From the NCBI GenBank assembly GCA_036971475.1, contig JBAIZL010000002.1, positions 166,714,714 to 166,778,713 of the forward strand: a stretch of DNA of 64,000 nucleotides, given 5' to 3'. The notes beneath the pieces were generated by a model. That model was given only the letters and a program-made list of their open reading frames with translations, did no database searches and was not told where the DNA came from. This document shows positions 48,320 to 59,206 of the stretch, piece by piece. Position numbers and translations under genes: made by a program. The first letter of the stretch is position 1. Each line of letters starts with the position of its first letter. Source of the stretch: Prosapia bicincta (taxonomy: Eukaryota > Arthropoda > Insecta > Hemiptera > Cercopidae).

Positions 48320-50267
48320 TCAGATGTGGGTTGTAGCGAGATGGTTTCCTGGAGCAAATCCTACTAAATTGGTTTCATCTCCTTGAGAAACTGTGGTAAG
48401 GTGGATGGTATTAGCTACTGGCGTTGCTACTGGGGTAGTCTCATGAACTGTGGAGCTTGCCACTTTTACACAGTTAAAACGGTTAGTTCTGGACAGAAGA
48501 CAATAAAAAATACAACTTGTAGCCACAAGTCCTAGGAGAACACAAATTATGAAAAGTGCAATGAAATACGTCACAAGTGATTCATTGTTGTCCTTTGGCT
48601 TTCTATGTTGTGTAAGCTTATCTCGGAGTTGCTCAATTGTTATCGTGTTGACTCGTTCCATGCGGTCATTGAGTATCTGGTCTAGATTGTTTACATCCTG
48701 ATCATCATAAAACGATTGATTTTTAAATAAAGTTCTTTCAAAAGGAGTTAAAATGTCTTTAATTTCGGGAACAATAATATGATTAAATTGTCCTTTGGCT
48801 GAAGATCGACTTTTGGAATTTGGTAAGATACGAAAATATTTGGAGTATAAATAACAATTTTTTGTTTTATAGTTAATTCCTGTAGAAGATAAAGTTTCAG
48901 ATTTAGTCCGTGACATCTCTTTTCGATTATTGCATTGCCAAGTGATACGAATAGACGTATGGAAACTATAAATCCCAAATTCTTGATTAACACCGGGATT
49001 TGTATCTGGCGATGAAAAATTCGTAACTATATTTCGTGTACAGAGCTGATGTACTTTCGTCTCTTCACTAACGCACATTGCATACTCGCAGGAGTACCTC
49101 CCAGATGTAGGCAGAAAGGGTGTGACTACAGGGCAGATTCCGAAGATTAGGTCCTTGCAGTCCTCAAGCTGTTCCTTTCGGAGTAGAGCATACTCCTGGC
49201 GGTCGTTCGACACAGCAAGGTAGTCAGCGTCTCCTTGTACGACGACAAACTGTGCTCTATCATGATCATAATACGGTAATGGCCTTACTCTAAATAATTC
49301 ATAATACCCAATACCAGTCTTAAGAGGAATCTCAATTACCAATATTATGCTATTTTTATAAGAAAATGCATGTACTTCTGAGATTCTATAATAGCTATAT
49401 ACCTTATCTACATCAGTATCTGTTAACAAAGCTTGACCACTAGGTAACTGTGTTACAATTTCTCTTAAAAGTAAACTTAACTGAGCAGGTATGACTAACA
49501 TTGAACTAAGATAACCTGTTGACGTTACATCAAGTGCTTCTTGAATTTTTAACAATTTGTTTATTAACTAAATTTATGGTTATTTCTAATTCTCTAAATA
49601 AAGAAGAAAAACGTGCTTCATATTGAAGTTTTCTTTTTAACTGATTAATATCATTCCATATAGAAAAATTTGTTTTCTTAAAACCTACTAAAGTTTTCTG
49701 TAAAGTATTGCCAATTATTTTAATAGTCTTAGTATTTTCATCTATTTCATTAGTTAATTTTTTCATATAAGTGAGTTGTTCTTGTTCAACATGAATTAAA
49801 TTACTAGACTGAGAGTCAAGATCACCAATTTGTGAATTAATATTTTGAAAATCATCATCCTCCATAGTTCCAAACAAAAATTTAAAAGCTTCCCCAATCC
49901 CATTAATTATACCTCGGGTTGGTCTGGATGTGGGTAATAGGAGTTTAAGATTGGCTATCTCATCTCGAGTTGTCTGTAAATTAGATCAAAGGTAGGAGGT
50001 TTCATGGTAAGGAATTAAATCATTTAATTCGGATATGTTTCTCTGTTGCTCTATATAATCGAAGAGTGTCTCAATGTTGTGTAATACCTCGTCATAGTCA
50101 TCAGGGTTAATGGAAACTACCAATGTCCAGGTGTGGGTGGAGAGAAGTATATCTCTTTCTTTCACGAATACCAATCCTTTGTCAAGATTACAAGTTTCAT
50201 TGTATGACTGATGATGGTAGGAGCAAGCTGTAGTTGTATAAATATATTCAATGAAGAACGATAACAA
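48320..50267 (-). pseudogene. env: Envelope (baculovirus F-like / errantivirus Env) pseudogene
   Basis: Three pieces. 50,267-49,986 is the N-terminal part with a Cys-containing NETC glycosylation site; it ends at TGA 49,986-49,988. The same frame continues to 49,530 and includes RPTRG followed by a hydrophobic IINGIGEAFKFLFG stretch, like a furin-type site plus fusion peptide, then a heptad-rich segment. A frame change near 49,540-49,560 leads to the 411-codon ORF 49,555-48,320, with seven spaced cysteines (residues 133-234) and one membrane anchor (326-354) followed by a cytoplasmic tail. This is the Baculo_F fusion-protein layout. No signal peptide or clear ATG remains at the 5' end, whose start is uncertain. 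Broken by one stop and one frameshift. Confidence 0.85.
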
Positions 50268-50289
50268 ATAGGCATCTGAAATTAAAGAA

Positions 50290-53200
50290 TTAATTACTTC
50301 TGCTGCTTGAAGCTCGAGGTCTTAGATTATAAGGATGAGGCGAATGTGAGGGTATATCTACAAATCGTTCAGGTATCCATTCAGGATCTCTTGGGTAAAT
50401 AAAGGTTTCGTCCAAAGTCACATCGTCACCATAATCTTCTTCATTATTAATCTCCAATCCTTCATTATTAATATTATCATCTTGTAATATGGGGCCTCCC
50501 ACTACTAAATTGTTTCCTTGAAGTATGTCCGATTCATCATTATTTGATTCTGTATGGGTGAAAGTATGAATGTAATCCTTGTTACCGTTATCAAGCCATA
50601 AGGCTGGCAATCTGTTGACTCTGCGGTTGGCTACTTCCTGTTTACATTTACTTGGTTTAAGTCGATTCACATTTACTACAGATGTCTCTTGATTATTTAA
50701 TCTAATTTTATAATTTAAATCACTAATTACTTTTTCTACAATATAGGGACCTAGCCAATTTTTTTCCAAATTTTCGTTTTGGTCCTCTTTTTATATTCGG
50801 GTTGTGTAGAAACACATAATCACCTACTTTATACTTCATTAATTTACATTTCCTGTCATAATACCTTTTGTTATTCTTCCTACTAATTTCGTATTTTTAA
50901 CAGCAGTTTTCCTAACTTGTTTTAGTCTTTCAATTAATTTATTTAAATCAGGTCGTGTGTCTTCTTGAACTTCAGTTTTTATTGAAAAATCATCTTCATT
51001 GGGTAATCTCATTTCGTGCCCGTATAAAAGCATATGCGGACTGTTTCTAGTACTTGTTTGTAATGTACCGCGGTAAGCCATTAGTACGAAACGTACTATC
51101 TCATCCCAATTTCTACCATCTCTAGCTATATAATGTGATATCATATCGGCAATTGTTCTATGGAATCTTTCTAGCAGTCCGTTTGATTGTGGATGATAAG
51201 GGGTAGTTTGGAGTTTCCTTAACCCTAATATAGAACCTACTGTTTTAAAGAAAGTTGAAACAAAATGTCTTCCTTGATCTGTTAATAAGCGTTTTGGTAC
51301 CCCATGCCTAGTTATTATTTTAGTAACGAACTCTTTCGCTATTACGTCTGCATTTTGAATAGGTATAGGTATTGCTTCACAATATCGTGTCATTTGGTCT
51401 ATGAAAGTTAACAAATATCTGTTTCCATTTCTACTTAATGGTAGTGGTCCTACAATATCTAGAGAAACTAATTCAAAAGGTTCTTTAATCGGCGTAAACT
51501 CAGCCATAGGGGCTTTGTTTCGAATTCCTAGTTTTCTTTGGTTACATGAGATACACTGATCAACATAATGTTCAACATCCCTGCCTAAAGTATTCCAAAA
51601 ATATCTTTCCTTGAGCAAACTTGGTTCGTTTCCTCCCTTTATGTTCTGAGAATATAGTATCGTGAAGACGGCTAAAAATTTTGTTTACCGTTGTCTTAGG
51701 TATGACTAGTTTCAATTTACTATCTTCTAATTTGTACAGTAAACCATCGGTATCTATTTTATAATCTTCCAAACATTTAGTGGAGTTTTTAATTTTGTTT
51801 TGACAGAATTCATCCTTTTCTTGCTCAACAATTATTTCTTGTCTGGAAAAATAAGGTGTTACAATTGCGTTGACGTGCCTGCTTAATGCATCTGCATTAG
51901 TGTGTTGTTTCCCTGGCTTGTGAATTACGTCATAGTCAAATTCGGACAAACGAAGTGCCCATCGTGTCAGTCTAGAAAAAGGGTCTTTTAGGCTTAACAT
52001 CCATTTGAGTGCTGCATGATCTATTATGACTGTAAACCTTCGTCCGTATAAGTAGCATCGAAAATATTTGGTTGACCAAACAAGACTAAGGAGTTCACGT
52101 TCTGTTGTTCCATAATTTCTTTCTGCTTTATTCAGTTGCCTGCTTGCGTAAGCAACAAGGTGTTCTTGTCACTTGTGAATTTGCGACAATATTGCTGCAA
52201 TGGCATCAGATGACGCGTCCGTAACGAGAAAGAATGGCTTCGAAAAGTCTGGGAACTTACAAATTGGTTCATTACACAAGGAATTTGTTAAGGTGTGAAA
52301 AGCATCCTCTTGTTTTTTCTCCCTTACAAATGCAATATCCTTTTTTGTGAGTTCTGTTAATGACTTAGCTATTTCGGCGAAATTTTTGATAAAACGTCTG
52401 TAATACCCAACTAAACCTAAAAACTATCTTATGTCTTTTACATTAAGTGGTTTTGGATAGTTCTTCACTGCTTGAATTTTCTTAGGATCTGGCAAAATTC
52501 CTTTGTCAGTAACAATGTGTCTTAAATATTCCATTTTATTAACAGCGAATACGCACTTGGACAGCTGTGCATAGAGATTTGCGGTTTCCAGTTTTGATAA
52601 GACTTTATCTAACCTCTCGGCATGTTGTTCTATTGTTTTGCTATATATTATAATATCGTCAAGATAAACTAAAGCTTCTTCTCCTTTAACTCCCTTTAAA
52701 ATATTATCCATAAGTCTCTGAAATGTCGCTGGCGCATTACATAATCCAAAAGGCATGTTTTTAAATTCAACATGTTGTCCTGGTAAACTAAATGCGGTTT
52801 TCTCGATATCTTTAGGGTGCATTTTTACTTGATGAAATCCACTATATAAATCAATGGTCGTGAAATATGTACTATTATTCAAACAATCCAAAGTTTCTAC
52901 AATATTTGGCAATGGATATGCTTCTCCTCTAGTTATAGAATTCAACGCTCTATAATCCACACAAAATCTATATTTAGGTGTTCCATCTGGACTCTTTTTA
53001 TTTACGATAACAACAGGACTCGACCACGGTGAAGTGGAGGGTTGTATGATTCCTGCTTTTAGCATTTCTTCTGTCTGTTCTTTTACTACAGATTTTATTG
53101 CTTCTGGTAATCTATAAGGATTTTTCTTTATAGGCGGATGTTCACCAGTATCAATCTTATGTTCTACCTTTACACTACATCCTAATTGACCTTTGGGTTT

Positions 53201-54139
53201 TTCAAACAAATGGGCGTATCTACTTAACACTGGATACAAAATTTTCCGATCATTTTTACTCAAATGAGACCACTTCTCTATCATCTCTGTTTGTAAACGT
53301 TCTCTTTTCAACTCTTTTGTTTTCACATAATTAATTTCGTGTTTCCCAACACAACTTTCATTCATATCACAACAAACTAGTTTATAGTCTTCTGCTAGAC
53401 CTATAACAATATGTTTAGGAATCTCTAAAGTCTCTCGACTAAAATTTATTACTTTTAATAACACTTCCGGAATTTCTTTTCCTACTCTACTAATTACTCT
53501 GGCTACTCTTGCGCCATGTATTTTCAATTCTTCCGGCTCAACGAGAACTATTTCGGGAACAACTTTTCTCTCTTTTTCTACTTCTAGGCGTCCCATAAGA
53601 AGTACTTCCGACATAGGAGGTAAAGATTGCACCTTTGTGGTCATAACACGAAATGATGCTGGAGTGTTTGGCAAGATCTCGGAATCATTATCGCTTGGTT
53701 TGGAATAGAGTTGATCAGGCTCAAAATTCCTTATTGGCGATTTCGATTTCACACTAGCCTCGCACGTAATTCCATCTTTTTCTCCTTTAACAAGATAAAC
53801 ACTGTTATCTAAGAACAGTTTACCTGTAGCTAAATCCAATTTAGCTCCTGTTCGTCTTAAAAGATCCATTCCCAATATACCGTCATATAACATGTCTATT
53901 GATGCTACTAAAAACTCATGGGAAAAATCACACTTCCCCTCTAAATTTACTAAAACCCTTTGTTTGCCGTATACTCTTAACTCGTTTTCAGTTACACTTT
54001 TGGCTATAACATTATTCGACTGATAAATTTTACTACGACTTATGCCTTTCTTTATGATCGATGTGGTTGCACCTGTATCCACTAAGAATTTACAAGGTTT
54101 TCTTCCTATTGTTTGGTAACAATAGTTTCGGAGGACCAA
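50290..54139 (-). pseudogene. pol: Pol pseudogene: protease, RT, RNase H, integrase
   Basis: Segment 54,139-52,424 holds aspartic protease (DTGA at 21-24, ILGMDLL flap region), a linker, and RT with FCVDYRALN, PFGLCNAPATF and YLDD (about 52,655-52,668). It ends at TAG 52,424-52,426 just before the FLGLVGYYRRF thumb motif. RNase H continues in the same frame with VTDAS and TERELLSL and carries a second stop, TGA 52,169-52,171. A frameshift near 51,620 splits the HHCC domain. Segment 51,618-50,839 has CISC, D54, D114 and E150, a complete DDE set. Two compensating frameshifts (about 50,860 and 50,760) precede the GPY/F module and a Pro-rich acidic tail ending 50,290. The first codon given is TTG; no ATG is evident, and the true start is presumably upstream through gag. 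Confidence 0.9.
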
Positions 54140-54574
54140 TAATTATTATAATTATATAAACTAATAGTTTGTACTTACATGCACCGTGGAATACACACTT
54201 ATCACACTTGCGTATTAAGCGATTTCTGGCCAGAAAACTTGTTCGTATTCCACGCACTGGTCACATTCGGTATAAACATTAATAAAATAGTTACATTCAC
54301 GTATTCTAGTACCTAAGGTACGGAGATTGGAAAGTATAATAGTATACTAGAACGTAGGGGTATCTGTCTACACTCCCGAAAGGTCTAACTTGCTCTGCTC
54401 GTTCAAACTGCAGAAACAATCTTAATACGGGTGAGCTTTGTCTGACTTTGGCGGTGGGTTTAAAATAAAAGAAATGAGTCTATATTAATTTTAAATACGT
54501 AACACCTATAATTACATCTATAATAAAGTGACCATCTACATTATTATGGACTAAACTAGTTACTACATGCGTCT
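54140..54574 (-). other. Non-coding gap between gag and pol with small inverted repeats
   Basis: 435 bp with stops in all minus-strand frames. It holds CGTGGAATAC (54,186) mirrored by GTATTCCACG (54,246), a palindrome-like GTACCTAAGGTAC (about 54,308), and a minus-strand donor-like CATGTAAGT (about 54,180). gag and pol on either side are in the same frame. It may be an insertion or a decayed linker. Confidence 0.5.
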
Positions 54575-55523
54575 TTACTCCCAGTTCGACAGGTTGGTGC
54601 CGTTTCCCGGCGAACCTTGCGCGTTTGGGTGGTTCTTTCGGCTACGACAATCTTTAGCTATGTGTCCAAACTTATGACAGTTATAACGTTCAATCCTTTT
54701 ACCATCGTAGGCCTTCTTTCCTGAATAATTAGGTTCCTTGAAACTGTTCTTCTTTTGTACCTGGACTCTAGAATTTCGCGATATGTCCCCATTTCGGTTA
54801 CACTTAAAACATGTCAATTGTGTCAGAAAGACGTTCTTATGTGGACTCTTTTCATAACCATTTAATGGTTTTCTAGCCTCAACTGCCGCTACTGTGACAG
54901 CAAATTGAATTGCCTCGGCCATGGTTGTAGGCATGCGGTATCTCACTTGCTGACCTACATTACCGAGTAAACCATTGGTATAAGTAGCTAACATTCTACG
55001 ATCCGCTTCTTCGCGAATTATTTTCTGCAGTTCTGGATTGTCCACTTGCCTAATAGTTTTAGCACAAAGACGTTTACAGCGGTCTGCGAAAGCTTCAGGC
55101 GATTCATCTTTGAATTGGATAGCATTTTGAAGCGCAACATAATGGAATTGATCCAATTGCTTTACTATAAACCGTTCGATAAAAGCATCTTTGAGTGTTT
55201 TAAAGGTTACATCGGTATGTTGTAGCTCGGGGTTACTGTTTAGAAACAAGGCAGCTGATCCCTTTAATTTCAGTTTTAATAAAAATACTTTATCCTGTTC
55301 ATTACAATTTCCTACCTGGGCTGCTCGCTCGATGTTATCATAAAAATTCACTAACTGGTATTGGTCCATCACCTCGTCATGCGTCTATTAAACTTGCGGT
55401 AGTTAGGTCTTTAATCCTAGTAGGGTTTACAACTAATTTTAACTGTTCGGCTCGAATTTTTAATTGTTCTTGTGTTTTCACAAGAGCCTGTCTAAGTTCC
55501 TGCACTTCTTGTGCCGATGCCAT
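54575..55523 (-). pseudogene. gag: Gag pseudogene
   Basis: ATG at 55,523 starts MASAQEVQELRQALVKTQEQ, a coiled-coil N terminus, ending after 48 codons at TGA 55,377-55,379. A one-base frame change continues into 55,372-54,575, which has the Retrotrans_gag core (FYDNIERAAQVGN, LKLKGSAALFL, FKTLKDAFIERF, ESPEAFADRCKRLC). Two zinc-knuckle positions remain, but the first has Asp and Ser where His and Cys are expected, and the second has Arg in place of its first Cys. Neither CCHC box can bind zinc normally. It would have encoded the capsid/nucleocapsid precursor. Confidence 0.88.
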
Positions 55524-55980
55524 TTTAAAAGTTTATTTTAAATTTTAGATAATATTTATTTAATTACTTGGCTGGGCGATAGTGTGTGCGTTACCAAGTG
55601 TATTAGCAAAACACCAAAACAAGGAAAAGTTACAAGACTGGTTATCTTGGTATATGAAGATAAGAATTACCTCGGTTATCAGGCAAACCACAAATCCAAG
55701 AATGACATAGGCTATCAGTGTTATAAACATGTAGCCTTGATAATACTTTCCTATCTCTCTTTTTTTTATAATAATATTTGTCTTCAAATTTATTAAAATA
55801 TTCTATCTCTAGCTTAACCAATTTGACTCTGATAACATTCTCTTCATCAGTATATGTGGAGTAACCATTTATGTGTCTCTCAATTATTCTCTGAATTAAG
55901 TTTCTAAGCAAGGCAGAACAACCTTCTAATAAAATATCAGGGTCAGAAACAGGAAGATAATATATAGGTCGAGAAGTCAT
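55524..55980 (-). pseudogene. Accessory ORF 2 upstream of gag (membrane-protein-like)
   Basis: The minus-strand frame 55,980-55,642 encodes 112 residues starting MTSRPIYYLPVSDPDILLEG with an acidic and then Lys/Arg-rich middle. An overlapping frame (55,787-55,560) carries a strongly hydrophobic stretch, MFITLIAYVILGFVVCLITE, then a Cys-containing tail. It lies between primer binding site and gag, where Ty3/gypsy elements normally have only leader sequence. The two frames may be one gene split by a frameshift or two overlapping frames; the sequence cannot decide. I recognise no homologue. The start codon overlaps the stop of the preceding frame (ATGA). Confidence 0.45.
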
Positions 55981-56270
55981 TGAGTTTTAGGAATATCATA
56001 GGTGTGGTCTTCGGGTTTAGACAGGGATAGCTGACAACCTAGCAAACTGAACGGGCCTAACCGGAATTGTTACAGGTTTGGGACTAGGGGCTGGACTAAC
56101 GTGTTTATAATAAGCAGTAATGTTTCCCACCCTAGTACCAATTTCCATAAATAAATCTGGGCTATCGGTGTTCTATTTACTATTTGGCCTGAAGGGCTAC
56201 CAAAATTTCTACGACTATCCATATACTCATAGGTATCACTCTTACGCTTTTTCCCTATTCTATTTCCCAT
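55979..56270 (-). pseudogene. Accessory ORF 1 upstream of gag (myristoylation-like N terminus)
   Basis: ATG 56,270 starts MGNRIGKKRKSD: Gly2 followed by a basic cluster, resembling the N-myristoylated, basic membrane-binding end of retroviral matrix proteins. The first frame runs 66 codons to 56,070. A second frame over 56,160-56,020 contains a Pro-rich SPAPSPKPVTIPVRP segment that looks more protein-like, and a third ends in a TGA overlapping the ATG of the next ORF. So it is probably one small gene with frame damage. Function unknown; matrix-like membrane targeting is only an inference from the first 12 residues. Confidence 0.45.
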
Positions 56271-56284
56271 AACAATAATAACAC

Positions 56285-56566
56285 AAACATTTTACACATG
56301 TCATTAGTTACCACTAAATAGTCTAAATTACATGTAACATATAAAGTTATATAATATTTGATTATTGAGATTCATCAAAAGAAACCAGCAAAGAGTTTCA
56401 AATCAAAAGCATAGACCATTTCATATTACTTAATACAACGTCTCATCACTAATCAACTTGTCAAGAAGTAGAAAAATAAATCAGGGATATGTACCTGTGT
56501 TTTTGCAACAGGCAATCCACTTGTGTTTTTGCAACAGGCTATCCACCTGTGTTTTTGCAACAGGCT
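56285..56566 (-). other. Leader between primer binding site and accessory ORF 1
   Basis: It contains a short tandem repeat: the phrase CCTGTGTTTTTGCAACAGGC occurs three times between 56,489 and 56,566, next to the primer binding site. Otherwise non-coding. Confidence 0.6.
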
Positions 56567-56584
56567 ATCCCACCGCTGCCACCA
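56567..56584 (-). promoter_or_regulatory. Primer binding site, tRNA-Leu
   Basis: Minus-strand TGGTGGCAGCGGTGGGAT lies 5 nt after the 5' LTR. Its complement ATCCCACCGCTGCCACCA is the 3' end, CCA included, of eukaryotic tRNA-Leu (AAG/UAG type), an 18-of-18 match from memory of that tRNA family. Confidence 0.85.
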
Positions 56585-56589
56585 AAATT

Positions 56590-57235
56590 TGTAACGCCAT
56601 CGGAGCGGCCTTAGGGTTTTAATTTTCTTGACTCATTGACAAGTGAAAAGACAGGTGTTTAATAAATCTAGACACAGCTTGTTTAGACTTCACAGATATA
56701 ATTTAATGTTTAACTTACAGTTCTTGAAGCCCATTTCACACAAAAAAATAAGTACTTTAATAATGAATTACAATTGACTTTAACATCAACTACATACTAA
56801 CAAGACGACTGTGCTACTAACATAGCAAGAGCACAAAAAAGAGCACAAGAATCGTCTGACTAGCTCACAAGAGCACAAGAAAAATCGAAAGAATCGACAT
56901 AAGATCGTCCGGGTAGAGGGTTTTATAGTGCCCCCTTCCTCGGATGCTAGCCACTCCCAGGGATGCTTCCAGTTAGTCCACATGGTCTTAAAGAATCTCT
57001 CTCATTGGTCTAGATAGCATTCAAGGTAATATTACGATTTCATAAACTGAGGAGTTCCCAGTCACCACTTGTGCACGTGACAGAGGTTTTGGAAATATCC
57101 CAAAGTAACTAAAAACGATTAAGATGACCCTGGTGGTTAAGTTCAGGGATTCCTCGTGGATGTTGAGAAACCACAGAAACTGCTTATCATTTTCTATTTT
57201 GGACTAACTGTCTGCTTTCCTGGTACAGCATTACA
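56590..57235 (-). repeat. 5' LTR of the endogenous retrovirus
   Basis: 646 bp homologous to 47,184-47,834. Its TATAAAA box on the minus strand (56,921-56,927) is the likely promoter, with transcription heading into the primer binding site and coding region. Confidence 0.95.
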
Positions 57236-57239
57236 AAAG

Positions 57240-57851
57240 GTCTAGTTTTTATTATATAGGGGATTAAGTTTAAATAATTCTAATCGATTGAGCTTTATTC
57301 CAGTGTTAGTGTTATGAACGGGTTTATTACCCAGAGAACAAAAATAGCTTATTCAGGATGACCAAAATAACAGAATTTAAGTTTCAATGTTTACTGTGAA
57401 AATATTTATGGTAGTCTCAGGTAATATTTATTCCTTTCTAGACGTGACCCGGTTGCGTTTATGGAATGCAATTAAATACATTTTGCCCTGATTATATAAC
57501 ATTTCATAAAGGAAATGTTCACGCTCTGATTGTTGCGCGAGATTTATTTCCATGAAACGAATCCCAGATAGTTATCACAGTTTGCAGCATTTCTAAAATA
57601 TATTCCATAAAGCTAGTATTATTTCAGGCCTTATTCAAAAATGTTTTAAGTATATGTAAGTGATACGTACCTAATTTTATGAAGGCAACAAATACATCAC
57701 ATTGATCTGTAAACTTATATTACCTGCTTTTTAAAAGAATTATGTGTTATGTATTGTATTATAAACTAGAATATACTACCAAATATTCTATATCATAAAT
57801 AACACATGTCATTTCATTTATTTGAAAACAGCTGAATATTTATAAGTTCTT
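57240..57851. other. AT-rich interval, nothing recognised
   Basis: No gene or repeat seen between the LTR flank and the (TA)n tract. Confidence 0.5.
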
Positions 57852-57876
57852 AATATATATATATATATATATATAT
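57852..57876. repeat. (TA)n microsatellite at the Penelope-like terminus
   Basis: About 12 TA units abutting GCTGATACGTATTCC. Confidence 0.9.
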
Positions 57877-57970
57877 GCTGATACGTATTCCTTCACGGAT
57901 TGAAAAATAGGATGAAGAGTTATTATCTGGAGTACATCCGTTTGTTCTAAGGTGCACAAACCGCAGTTCA

Positions 57971-58003
57971 GACTTTTCGCTAGAATTTCATCTATCATTG
58001 ACG
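57971..58003 (-). ncRNA. Possible hammerhead-like motif in the Penelope-like 3' end
   Basis: The minus strand has CGTCAATGATAGATGA, then ATTCTAGCGAAAAGTC. It aligns with the 45,203-45,235 block and keeps CGAAA but not CTGATGA. A degenerate copy at best. Confidence 0.3.
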
Positions 58004-58185
58004 AGGTGAATCCAACAACAGTTGAAGAGCGAGTGAGGAGCACAGGTAACTCCTATATATAGAGGAATGAAGCCACGCCCATTGACGTCAATCCACACAC
58101 ACCGGAGCCAAACAATTACTCACATTCCCTTCACTTTGTTCGCCTTTCTGCCGATAAAATCTATCTATGACACATTTCCACACTG

Positions 58186-58655
58186 CGGGCAAATTCAAAG
58201 TACCATCGCGTTTGTTAAGACTCCCTTGCTTCTATATTTCGACAGTCTCACGAATTTATTCCTGTAGTTTTCCACTTGAGCAATTTGTCGGCAAGACTGG
58301 AAATCAATGGTATGCCCTGTATCGCAGTGGTGCTTGTACAGAGCAGACGTTTTCTGCTTGTTTTTAAGACCAAGTTTGTGTTCCTCAAGTCTAGCTGAGA
58401 TACGTTAGTTCGTTTGGCCAAAGTACGATTTATCACAAACTCCACAAGAAACGCTGTAAACGCTTTGGTTTTCCAAGAAGATCTTATCTTTGGCGTTACC
58501 AAGGACCTTGTCGATGGTGATGTTCGGTTTGTAAACAGAACGTATACCATGCCTCTTAAAGAATCTGCCAATCATATCAGTGGTCCCTTTAATTAAAAAG
58601 GCAGGAAAACAGTACCTGTTTCTTCAGTCTTTTTCTGGTACACGTCAACCGGAAC
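58186..58655 (-). pseudogene. Penelope-like GIY-YIG endonuclease pseudogene
   Basis: The minus-strand frame gives TDMIGRFFKRHGIRSVYKPN, the RT-to-endonuclease linker typical of Penelope elements. Then VYSVSCGVCDKSYFGQTN (the GIY...YIG-equivalent segment with a CxxC), an in-frame TAA near 58,405, RLEEHKLGL, and ALYKHHCDTGHTIDF, which carries the His/Cys zinc ligands. A frame change sits near 58,597. Other ORFs here (58,571-58,248 minus and 58,414-58,596 plus) are shadows in other frames. The endonuclease would nick target DNA for target-primed reverse transcription. Confidence 0.8.
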
Positions 58656-58658
<3 letters not shown>

Positions 58659-58700
<42 letters not shown>

Positions 58701-58710
58701 AGTGTGTGTG

Positions 58711-58751
<41 letters not shown>

Positions 58752-58754
58752 TTG
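58659..58754. repeat. Compound (TA)n(TG)n microsatellite
   Basis: 14 TA units followed by about 34 TG units with few interruptions. Confidence 0.95.
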
Positions 58755-59206
58755 TTAGCCAACAAAGGAAGCACATTAAATGCCAACAAAGAGAGCATAT
58801 CTATTGTATATGTCAGTTAGTGTTATAAATAAGTCTTGGATACGTGTTGGCTAATACAAGGGAGTAGATTAAGTCTAAGGTTAAAATAATTCTGAAACAA
58901 GTTGTAAGAGAAATTTTGACATCAGGTGGAGACGAAAAACTCACATACTTTGTAAGACAGAAACTCACAATGAAAATATTCTAAAACAGCAATAATACAA
59001 ACCGTAAGGGCGATAAAATGAGCGTTATTTAAAAGTATGATCGTAGGGGAAACGGAGTCTACGGTTTCACCTGCTTATGAGTTTAGACGTATTTGTTAGG
59101 AAAGGGAGGGGGTTGGAAGAATACTTCTCGAAAATATGAATAAATGATAAAGTACTGTAATATGAGCTAATAATGTTGTTTGTGCAATCGAGGTAATCAT
59201 TGAATA
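58755..59206. other. Interval without gene
   Basis: Nothing recognised apart from AT-rich sequence with one short imperfect hairpin near 59,050. Confidence 0.5.

Larger units (their letters stand above)
47184..57235 (-). mobile_element. Complete endogenous retrovirus (errantivirus-like, Ty3/gypsy with env)
   Basis: 10,052 bp bounded by two LTRs (47,184-47,834 and 56,590-57,235), each TG...CA, flanked by the 4-bp target duplication AAAG (47,180-47,183 and 57,236-57,239). On the minus strand the order is 5' LTR, tRNA-Leu primer binding site, two small ORFs, gag, protease-RT-RNase H-integrase, env, polypurine tract, 3' LTR. The LTRs differ at roughly two dozen positions plus a small indel (about 96% identity by eye), so the insertion is not recent. 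gag, pol and env all carry stops or frameshifts. Confidence 0.95.
57877..58658 (-). mobile_element. Penelope-like element, 3' part
   Basis: On the minus strand: RT C-terminal linker, GIY-YIG endonuclease remnant, 3' untranslated region, and the terminal block shared with 45,071-45,297. Both edges are (TA)n. The bulk of the RT is missing. Confidence 0.8.
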
